Notes under the pieces: model-generated | What the model was told of the DNA's origin: nothing | What the model saw: only the letters and a program-made list of their open reading frames with translations | The model's database searches: none | Assembly: GCA_039105265.1 (NCBI GenBank) | Contig: JAPFFF010000054.1 | Coordinates: 186,001 to 250,000, forward strand | Length of the DNA stretch: 64,000 bases | Direction: 5' to 3' | Origin: Tritrichomonas musculus | Taxonomy: Eukaryota > Parabasalia > Tritrichomonadida > Tritrichomonadidae | Shown: piece by piece, positions 56,635 through 64,000 of the stretch | Numbering within the stretch: position 1 is the first letter of the stretch | Layout: each line of letters starts with the position of its first letter | Position numbers and translations under genes: made by a program

Positions 56635-59466
56635 ATGCGGACAAGGCGGAAGAAAATCAACCCGACGCTCAGATCAAACATAAATAAAAAGATGATTCAA
56701 TTACATCGAATTATTTTTGAATTACAATCGACATCAGAACATTTAAAATTTCAGAAAGAGTTTATATGCGATTTTTTTAATCCGAGAATTGATAACGCTA
56801 TCAATGCATACCGTGAACATATGTCGAAAATGCAAAAAGTTGCTTTAGAAGATTATGATTTTATCATTGATCGAACAGACAGATTTTATCAAAGGAAATA
56901 TCAAAACTTATTAAAATCCTATTCAGAAGAAGTTGATTCCTTAAGAAATTCTAGTATTACCGCTGTAAACGAACTTGACAACGAAAAACAAAATACTTTG
57001 CAATTATTATCCCAATTCCGAAACAAAATCATAATATTTGAAAAAGATTCGCAGAAAGAGATTGAAGGCCGTTTAAACAAATTTAAGTTTTTGGTTGATA
57101 AAACAAAAGAAGAGGGCGAAATAAAATTTAAAACAGAAATGTCCAATTTACAATTACGAGAACAAAAATTTATTAGCGAATCCGAGCAGAAACATAAAAA
57201 AATGATGGAAGACCATTTGCTATTAATCGAGTTAATTAAAAGTGGCTTTATCCCACCCAAATTAAATATATCGACTATTAAATCGAAGATAAAAGATATA
57301 AAAAAATGTATTAGCGGTTATAAGAGTAATCTTCAATCACTCCAATCTTACGCTTTGAAGCAAATATCAGTTAATCGAAACAAAATAAACCAGTTAATTA
57401 AAGATTTAAAATTGTTAATGATGAAAAACCAAGATGAACAAATTTCTATTCAAAAAGTTTTAGATTCTCAAAATTCCGAGTTTGGAAAAATAATCCAACA
57501 ATTAAAGCAAAATTTTGATTTAATTAAGCAACAATACTTATTAGAAATAGAACAAAAACTAAACGAATTAAATTCACTTAAAATTCAATTACAGAAAGAA
57601 TATGATGACAGAAAAAACGGTTTATCTCAAAACGATCTTGATGATGAAATGCAACTTTCTAATCTAAAGAAAGCATTAGATGAAGAACTTCAATCAATCA
57701 TGTCATCATTTGAAAATGAACGAAAAAAAATGATTCAAAAAGTTGAAGATTTACAAAAACAAATTGAATTGTTTATCGTTCAATCAGAAGAATTAATTAA
57801 TCAATTGAAAAATCAGTTGACAGAGTTAATTGCAGCTCATAAATCAGAAATTGATGATTACAAATCAACTTTTAACAAAGAAAAAGAAGAATTATTGAAA
57901 TCTTTTGAAAAAGAATTGAGAGAGACGATAGAACAATTCAAAAAGTCGACAGATGAAAACACAGAAAGCGAAGCCCAATTAAAATTGGCCATTAAAGAAC
58001 TAGAAAATGAAAAAGAAAATCTCAAAACAATCCACGGACAACAAATAAACGAATTTGATGACAAAACCGCCAAAGAATTGAATGATATTCAAAAAGAAAC
58101 CAATGAAAAAGTTTCAACTTTAGAAAATCAAATAGAATCAATGCTCGATGATTATTCAAAATCATTGGATAATGAAATACTTGAAACTATAAAAGACAAC
58201 GAAAAAAAGAAAAGTGAACTGATCCAAAATTTGACAAATCAATACGAAAGTGAGATGACAATGATTCGTGAGTCAGGATACTCGAAAGCTGCTTATGAGC
58301 ATCTTTTGAAGAAATATCAAGACGAGCATTTAAAGTTAGTTGAGCAATTGAAACAGATGGTTCCATTTGTTATAACAGACGATATGTTTGCCAACATGCT
58401 TCTCGTTATCAATGATCTGGAGAAAGAGCTGCAAGACCACATGATCATTGCATCTAGCCAGAAGCGATGCATCAATTTAGAAGGTGAAAAAAAATACGAC
58501 GATCTTCAGAAGAAAATCACAAATCTTCAACAAAAGACACAGAACTCAAGAGCGAGAAACCAAACAATCCAATCAATTAAAATTCACATTGCACGCGCAA
58601 TCAAAACCAAAGAAGAAACATTATCACAATTAAATAACGAATATTCACAACTTTTTGTGAGCAATAGAATTCGAACAAGATACAACATTAATGATGATGA
58701 AATTAATAAATTAAATGACAAGTTAAGTGAAGTGATCAAAGATTCTGAGAATTCAATTTCAGAGGCACTTTCCCTGACTGAACAAAAGAAAAAGTCACTT
58801 TGTGATGAATTTTCTTCACAAATTCAAATTTTGAATGATGAAATTAAAAATGTTGTCAGTTTGACTCAACAACAAAATTCACTCTATCAAGACAAGATGA
58901 ATGAATTGAACAACACATCAAATATAAACAAAATGAACTACAATCAATCATATGAAAATTCAGTGAATTATTACTTAAACGTCTTTGATAACATGAAAAG
59001 GAACTTCCTCGAAAGCGAGCATGTTCTCAGGCTTCAAATCAAAGACCAATCATTTCAAAATTCAAGAAATCATGATTCTTACCGTTCAAATGAATTAGAA
59101 GAACATAGAAAACATATCAAAAGTTTGAATGAAACCGAAGAACAAAATAACGAGTATTTATTGAATAAACAGAAAATTAAAGACGACATGCTCAGCAAAA
59201 TTAATGACTTTCAAAGTAGGAAAGGTATCATTGTTAGAAAAGCTAACGACGTTCAGCCTCAATCACCTGAAAAAGAAAAAATTGAGAAGCTTGAACATCA
59301 ATTGAAAGTGATTACGAACAAATTGAATGTCTCTCTTCAAGATTTAATTGAATGTAAAAATATTTATATGAATCAAGAAAAAAAGATTAATCAGAGTTTT
59401 AAGGGAAATCAAGAAACTGGTTCCATAAAATTGAAACAAAATTGCGTTAATTATGATGTTATTTAA
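56635..59466 (+). CDS. Long coiled-coil protein, function unknown
   Basis: 943 residues, nearly all coiled coil. The N-terminus is strongly basic (MRTRRKKINPTLRSNINKK), followed by a helical segment (FFNPRIDNAINAYREHMSKM). About 95-560 and 590-925 are Lys/Glu/Gln/Leu coils, with a short break near 555-590 (YSKAAYEHLLKKYQDEHLKL, then VPFVITDDMF). The basic tip suggests binding to nucleic acid or acidic tubulin tails, but there is no recognisable motif; SMC-type Walker motifs are absent. Probably cytoskeletal. The stop is in TAAA. Antisense ORFs within it are shadows. Confidence 0.8.
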   Translation: MRTRRKKINPTLRSNINKKMIQLHRIIFELQSTSEHLKFQKEFICDFFNPRIDNAINAYREHMSKMQKVALEDYDFIIDRTDRFYQRKYQNLLKSYSEEVDSLRNSSITAVNELDNEKQNTLQLLSQFRNKIIIFEKDSQKEIEGRLNKFKFLVDKTKEEGEIKFKTEMSNLQLREQKFISESEQKHKKMMEDHLLLIELIKSGFIPPKLNISTIKSKIKDIKKCISGYKSNLQSLQSYALKQISVNRNKINQLIKDLKLLMMKNQDEQISIQKVLDSQNSEFGKIIQQLKQNFDLIKQQYLLEIEQKLNELNSLKIQLQKEYDDRKNGLSQNDLDDEMQLSNLKKALDEELQSIMSSFENERKKMIQKVEDLQKQIELFIVQSEELINQLKNQLTELIAAHKSEIDDYKSTFNKEKEELLKSFEKELRETIEQFKKSTDENTESEAQLKLAIKELENEKENLKTIHGQQINEFDDKTAKELNDIQKETNEKVSTLENQIESMLDDYSKSLDNEILETIKDNEKKKSELIQNLTNQYESEMTMIRESGYSKAAYEHLLKKYQDEHLKLVEQLKQMVPFVITDDMFANMLLVINDLEKELQDHMIIASSQKRCINLEGEKKYDDLQKKITNLQQKTQNSRARNQTIQSIKIHIARAIKTKEETLSQLNNEYSQLFVSNRIRTRYNINDDEINKLNDKLSEVIKDSENSISEALSLTEQKKKSLCDEFSSQIQILNDEIKNVVSLTQQQNSLYQDKMNELNNTSNINKMNYNQSYENSVNYYLNVFDNMKRNFLESEHVLRLQIKDQSFQNSRNHDSYRSNELEEHRKHIKSLNETEEQNNEYLLNKQKIKDDMLSKINDFQSRKGIIVRKANDVQPQSPEKEKIEKLEHQLKVITNKLNVSLQDLIECKNIYMNQEKKINQSFKGNQETGSIKLKQNCVNYDVI

Positions 59467-59811
59467 ACATGTTATTATATATTAGTTTTAAAATATTTAG
59501 TAATTTTTTTTTTTTGTTAGATTTTTAATTAGAAAGTCATTTTTAATGATGAATTATATATGTATCTATTGATTTTTAATATGATTATTTTATATCGTCA
59601 CTGATTATCTCAATTATTTTCAATTATTTATGAAATAATCATTCAATTACTGAACATTCTTGATTTCAATTTTTGTGAATAAAAAAATAATCAATTGAAA
59701 ATATCACAAATAAATTCAAATAAATTTGAGTGGAATATTTATATTTTGAAAATTTGATGAAAACAAAATATGAAAAGACAAAATTCATTTCATTTTTATT
59801 AATTACAAGCA
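59467..59811. other. AT-rich spacer, upstream region of the CH-domain gene
   Basis: Short T run at 59506-59515 and no gene, RNA or element recognised. Confidence 0.45.
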
Positions 59812-61203
59812 ATGAGTTCTACACAATTTAAGGAATCAATCCCTCTTCAAGTTAAAGTTTTCTCCCGTTGGGTTTCAAACCAATTAGTTGAAGGAAAAGC
59901 AGATGCACAAGTAAGTGACATCACCAAAGATTTATCAAATGGTGTTGCCCTTGTTGAACTTGCTAAAGTTTTGACAGGAAAAGAACCAAAACGTAGTTGG
60001 TCTCAATCACCAATGAAAAAAATTGAAATGATCAAAAATAGTGACTTATCAGTCCAAATGTTCTTTGAAGATGGTGTCCATTTGATCGGAATTGCAGGAA
60101 AAGATATCCATGATAATAATGTCAAAATCATTCGTGGATATATCTGGACACTTATTGAAAGATATTCAATTGGCAGAGCATCTTATGGTTCATTAAACAA
60201 AAGAAACACAAAAGCAAAGAGTTTCAGCGATTTACTTCTGCATTGGGCAACTGATCGTATTTCAAATTATCCAAATATTAACGGCTTCCAGCCATTTAGC
60301 CTCTCAATGTGTGCCTTATTAGATTCTTACTTCCCAGACAAAGTCAATTTTTACAAACTTAATCCAAGTGATTCACAAAACAATGCACAACTTGTCACCA
60401 AAATTTTCAAAGAAATCGGCGTCCCTGTTTTGCTTATTCCAGAAGATTATGAAAGCAGCGAAATGGATGCGAAAGCATTTTTGGCCCAATTGGCTGTAGC
60501 AAAAATCTGTTTAGAAAAGCTTCCACCAGTCTCGTCTGTCAAAATCGAAGAAAATAGAATCATATCAAGACTTTCAGATTGCATTCCAATTGAAGAACCA
60601 GAACCAAAACAAGCACCAGTTAAACCAGTTCCAGTTCCAAAACAGGCACCAGTTTTGGTTTCTGTTCCTGTTGTTGAAGATTTCAATGACAACAGTAGAT
60701 TCGCTGGAAGAAAATTTGGCCTCGTTATGAAACTCAGCGAGGATGACTATAATAATGGCAAAGAAATCGATCTTGCTAACTACGAGCAGCGTTCTGGCAA
60801 CGAGATTCAGCTTGCATTGACAATGGTGAAGGACAAATGTCCGTATTTGAATCCGGCTGGCTTGAGGCTTAGCATTGAGAAGCCAAATATTGAAAACGAT
60901 GTTTTTCAGCAATTCGTATTTGGAAACGATGAGTGGAACACTGTTATAGACGCAGTGCAGCAACGCGGAATGGTCTGGGATGTCGCTGACGAATTCAATC
61001 TCGATCCACCCGCAGGGACGCCTTTCTATCTCTTCATGTTTCATGGAAGACACAATCAGCACTTCATTTACAAGAATAATATGATTTATGCTAAGCAAAA
61101 TGGCCAAGTTGTGACATTCATTGGCGGCGAGAAGCCACTTGTGACGATGCCACCAAGCGATAGACTTAGAGCAAGACAAACATTCAATATCAAACTCCTT
61201 TAA
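59812..61203 (+). CDS. Tandem calponin-homology (CH) domain protein, probable actin-binding
   Basis: 463 residues. CH1 about 10-118: VFSRWVSNQLVEG, ITKDLSNGVALVELAKVLTG, DGVHLIGIAGKDIHDNNVKI and IRGYIWTLIERYSI fit the first CH of alpha-actinin/filamin-type actin-binding domains. CH2 about 130-235: FSDLLLHWATDRISNYPNIN, FSLSMCALLDSYFPDKVNF and PVLLIPEDYESSEMDAKAFL. A Pro/Val/Lys linker follows (256-293, PVKPVPVPKQAPV), then a conserved-looking domain of about 165 residues (GRKFGLVMKLSEDDY to the end; PFYLFMFHGRHNQHFIYKNN) that I do not recognise. Tandem CH1-CH2 binds F-actin, so a cytoplasmic cross-linker or adaptor is likely. No spectrin repeats or EF hands, so it is not alpha-actinin itself. 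The stop is in TAAA. Confidence 0.9.
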   Translation: MSSTQFKESIPLQVKVFSRWVSNQLVEGKADAQVSDITKDLSNGVALVELAKVLTGKEPKRSWSQSPMKKIEMIKNSDLSVQMFFEDGVHLIGIAGKDIHDNNVKIIRGYIWTLIERYSIGRASYGSLNKRNTKAKSFSDLLLHWATDRISNYPNINGFQPFSLSMCALLDSYFPDKVNFYKLNPSDSQNNAQLVTKIFKEIGVPVLLIPEDYESSEMDAKAFLAQLAVAKICLEKLPPVSSVKIEENRIISRLSDCIPIEEPEPKQAPVKPVPVPKQAPVLVSVPVVEDFNDNSRFAGRKFGLVMKLSEDDYNNGKEIDLANYEQRSGNEIQLALTMVKDKCPYLNPAGLRLSIEKPNIENDVFQQFVFGNDEWNTVIDAVQQRGMVWDVADEFNLDPPAGTPFYLFMFHGRHNQHFIYKNNMIYAKQNGQVVTFIGGEKPLVTMPPSDRLRARQTFNIKLL

Positions 61204-61509
61204 ATTCTGTGTTATAATTAATTCTATCAATAAATATTTATATATAATACATATTTCCTTTTTTTTATATGTAAAAGGTTGAAAATTTTATCATGATACA
61301 TAATACAGATTAATTGATGTACAAAAAAAGGTATCCAAATCATTTCATTTGAGTTATATAGTAATAATACAAAGGTTAAAAATCTTTTTTTCTATGATAT
61401 TTGGTGTCTAATTTGATCAAAAAGATATAATTTTCTGCGATGACTTTGTTAATTGATCAATATCTTCAAGAATTAATGAAAAACATTTTTTTTTAATAAT
61501 TATTAATAC
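61204..61509. other. AT-rich spacer
   Basis: 3' flank of the CH-domain gene. No gene, RNA or repeat recognised. Confidence 0.45.
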
Positions 61510-62702
61510 ATAAGTCAAGACTTGATCAAATTAAGGTGAAAACGAGTCTAGAACAAGATCAAATCCTGCAAAAAAGATGAAAAAAAAGACACTAAGTAAT
61601 TATAATATACATGAAGGTTCAATTCTTCATTTAGTTCTAAGATTGAATGGAGGAGGATATCCAATTGAATATCCGCAAAGAAATTGCTATTCTTCAAAGA
61701 CAGATGATTTGTTTTCAATAATTTTGGATCAAAAAATAAACGGCTGTTGAAATTCTATACAAAACTTTTTCACCAAAATGAAATTGAATGAGTTAATTCT
61801 AAAAGTTCAATGACTATGTGCTCAACAGAATATTCCTGACGATATTCAATCAATCGTTGGAACATTGATCAGTTTGGTCTACATGAAAAAGATTGTTTTC
61901 AAATGTGGTCACTCATTTACAAGAAAGGAATAAAATGGCTAAAATCAAACTATTCCAAAATTAACTGGGAAAGATTAATTCATCAAATTATGACTGACAA
62001 AAATGAAGAAGAAGAAGAAAAACAATTTATTCAATTCAAAGAAAATAAATTAATCTTTCTTTTGAATTTCAATGATAAATCGGCATCCGTTATTGGAAAT
62101 GATTCAGCTAATGGAGATGTTATTATTCCTAAATCAATCAATTACAATAATCATGAGTACAACATTAAAAGTACTGCAAGTAATGCATTCAAAGGATCAA
62201 AAGATATTATTTCAATTCATTTCCATCATGATTCAGAAATCCAATCAATCGATAAAGACGCATTCGTTGAGTCTTCAATTAAAAGCATTGCTATTCCTGA
62301 AAGCGTTTTTGATCTAAAAGAAGGCTGGTGCCATGGAATACCGAAATTAATAAACGTGCATTTGGCTCCGGCTAATAAAATTTCATTTATATTGATAATA
62401 AAATGATCAAAAAAGTGACAATTAGATATCATAATTTTTGTCCGTCGGGACATTAACAAAATAACAATTCCATCTTTCATCAAACAAATAGGAGCTTGTG
62501 CATTTTCACAATCTTCGATTATTGAAGTTCTCATTCCTTCACAAGTAATGAAAATCGATAAAGATGCTTTCGCATTTTGCGATGAACTTTAAAAAGCTGA
62601 ATTTCCAGATGATTCACACCTTCAAACAATTGACAAGAGTGCTTTTGAGGGATGTACAATTGAGAAAAAATCAGTACCAAAGAGATTTGAATACCTTTTT
62701 TG
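61510..62702 (+). pseudogene. Decayed ubiquitin-like / BspA-type LRR_5 gene
   Basis: At 61583-61657 the frame from ATG 61577 reads KTLSNYNIHEGSILHLVLRL followed by NGGG, closely matching the end of ubiquitin ([20 protein letters not shown]). A possible earlier part (IKVKTSLEQDQILQK) lies just upstream in another frame. Then comes a helical middle region, a 167-residue open stretch from 61903 (IIPKSINYNNHEYNIKSTAS, SNAFKGSKDIISIHF, IQSIDKDAF) and, in a further frame, ITIPSFIKQIGACAFSQSSI and VMKIDKDAFAFCDEL, all LRR_5 units. Several frame changes and in-frame stops split it, so it is a pseudogene. The original order appears to be ubiquitin-like domain, helical segment, then LRR_5 array. Confidence 0.7.
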
Positions 62703-62994
62703 ATGTAATATCAATATTACATCAAACTCTTATATATATATCTATTAGATATTTTAAATGATCATTTCGAAATCTAACTTTGAATTTATAATTGGCTAAA
62801 ATATTCGAAAAAGCAAGTTATCCTTTTATTTTGGAAAATCTACTTTTTCAAATATGAAGTATTACAAAAAGTTAATTTTCCAATTATTATATGTTTTTGA
62901 CATTTTTTTTTGCTTTTTATTTTTATTCAAAAAGTGGTTTCATTGAATTTTTTTCCAAAAATTTTGAGATTCTCATAACATCAGATAGTTTAAA
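62703..62994. other. AT-rich spacer
   Basis: Upstream region of the last gene. TTCAAAAAGTGG at about 62927 resembles words seen before other genes. Nothing else seen. Confidence 0.4.
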
Positions 62995-64000
62995 ATGATT
63001 ATTATCAACAAAATGAAAAATATCGAGAAAAAGGTGGTCTCATTTCTGGAAAATCCTGACGAGATTAATGAAAATTTTTCATTATTAAATCAATATTGGC
63101 AAAAACAACAATTTTCAAAAAACAAATATGAATTAAAATCATTTTTATACATTATCGATGCAATATCCAATAATTATCATCGTTCGGTGTCTTTTTTTAC
63201 TAAAATAGAATTAATTTTAAAATGTTTGCAAGAAAAAATTCAGAGTTATTTTGTTAATTTTGAAATTTTTAATATTTTCCATAAAAACAAGCGACTTCTT
63301 CTCTTTCTTTTTAAATCAGGAATAATTACTCCAAATGAAGAAATCTATTTCATAATTAAAAACAATAAGAGATACGTTAGGGCCAAATATCTTGAATATT
63401 TTTACCCAGAGTTTGAACCATACATTGAAGAAAATATTAAAAAATTTATTTCCGATCAGATTCCAGAATTAAATGAAAAAGCATCAAGAGATGAATTTGA
63501 CATAAAGAGAGAAAGTGGCGAAAACGATAGTTACATTTGTCAACTTATTCAAAAAGATTCAGTTGTTGATTTTATCACATATATTGAAAAAACAAAAATT
63601 TCTCCAAATTCAACTGTGCAACCATCGATATATGAAACCAATTTGTTTTTAATTGATAAAAATCCAACACTAATTGAGTATTCAGCTTTTTATGGCTCAA
63701 TACAGATATTTAAATATTTATATCAGAAAAATCTTGAATTAGATCATTCAATTTGGTTATATGCAATTCATGGTAAAAATGCAGAAATAATTCGATTCCT
63801 TGAAGAACACGAAAAAGAAGCACTTCAAGTTTCATATCCATATCTTATAATTGAATCAATCAAGTGTCATCATAATGATATAACTGATTATTTTAGAGAC
63901 AATGTGAATGATATCTTCAAAGATTGTAAAATTAAAGATCATCTATATAGAAAAGGCCTTAAATACTATAATTTCTCTTTTTTTACAGAAAGCGATTTCT
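62995..64000 (+). CDS. DUF3447-type ankyrin protein, 5' part
   Basis: Open from ATG 62995 (or Met7 at 63013) to the window edge, 335 codons; the 3' end lies outside. Residues 1-175 are the helical head and 185-300 the DUF3447 region: GENDSYICQLIQKDSVVDFI, then LIEYSAFYGSIQIFKYLYQK, SIWLYAIHGKNAEIIRFLEE. These match, in order, the ORF at 15122-16333, its closest relative in the window. Ankyrin repeats would be expected beyond the edge. No signal peptide. Role unknown; members are presumed protein-binding. Confidence 0.85.
   Translation, partial: MIIINKMKNIEKKVVSFLENPDEINENFSLLNQYWQKQQFSKNKYELKSFLYIIDAISNNYHRSVSFFTKIELILKCLQEKIQSYFVNFEIFNIFHKNKRLLLFLFKSGIITPNEEIYFIIKNNKRYVRAKYLEYFYPEFEPYIEENIKKFISDQIPELNEKASRDEFDIKRESGENDSYICQLIQKDSVVDFITYIEKTKISPNSTVQPSIYETNLFLIDKNPTLIEYSAFYGSIQIFKYLYQKNLELDHSIWLYAIHGKNAEIIRFLEEHEKEALQVSYPYLIIESIKCHHNDITDYFRDNVNDIFKDCKIKDHLYRKGLKYYNFSFFTESDF

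Noticed and set aside
56635-59466. SMC/Rad50 ATPase
   Set aside because: Long coils only; no Walker A, signature or Walker B motif at the ends.

Overview
The window is strongly AT-rich nuclear DNA with long intron-free genes. Its families are typical of parabasalid protists: BTB-like/DUF3447 ankyrin proteins, BspA-type LRR_5 proteins, a protein with a trichomonad-type initiator-binding domain (IBD), very long coiled-coil proteins, and many stop codons inside TAAA, the poly(A) signal described for Trichomonas. I infer a Tritrichomonas-like parabasalid (T. foetus or a close relative). The species is an inference, not a match.

Layout. 1-796: 5' part of a class I/II aminotransferase (- strand). 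1.85-6.3 kb: coiled-coil/LRR_5 protein. 6.7-10.1 kb: USP7-like deubiquitinase (-), divergent over 83 bp from a DUF3447 ankyrin protein with a C-terminal membrane anchor. 12.7-13.6 kb: a small gene whose last codon is interrupted by a 563-bp MITE. 14.1-16.3 kb: a DUF3447 ORF and an LRR_5 ORF one base apart. 16.7-21.8 kb: Sel1-repeat protein and a CARMIL-like LRR protein (-). 22.6-25.7 kb: coiled-coil protein. 26.0-27.0 kb: decayed nucleoside hydrolase. 27.62 kb: tRNA-Ser(CGA). 28.2-31.1 kb: kinase-LRR_5 fusion. 31.6-33.3 kb: beta-helix protein with two RING fingers (-). 33.7-37.1 kb: an island of different base composition with two fossil copies of an SF2 helicase, foldbacks and a structured GC-richer end. 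37.6-39.8 kb: IBD protein and a divergent kinase. 40.1-44.9 kb: CFAP58, two MITE-like elements and a B-type cyclin. 45.6-48.3 kb: WD40/alpha-solenoid protein. 48.9-50.6 kb: two small proteins. 52.0-55.4 kb: interrupted ankyrin gene. 55.6-61.2 kb: two coiled-coil proteins and a tandem calponin-homology protein. 61.5-62.7 kb: decayed ubiquitin-like/LRR_5 gene. 63.0 kb to the end: the start of another DUF3447 protein.

Themes. Housekeeping and cytoskeletal genes (CFAP58, cyclin, USP7-like, CARMIL-like, CH protein, tRNA) are intact. They are interspersed with fast-evolving repeat families in several stages of decay. The most striking pattern is the LRR_5 array used as a common C-terminal module behind four different heads (coiled coil, kinase, ankyrin-like, ubiquitin-like), none with a visible signal peptide or membrane anchor. 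The other strong signals are the MITE that donated a 41-residue tail to a gene, the GC-rich foldback with a target-site duplication, and AT-rich interrupters recurring at the same place in successive ankyrin repeats.
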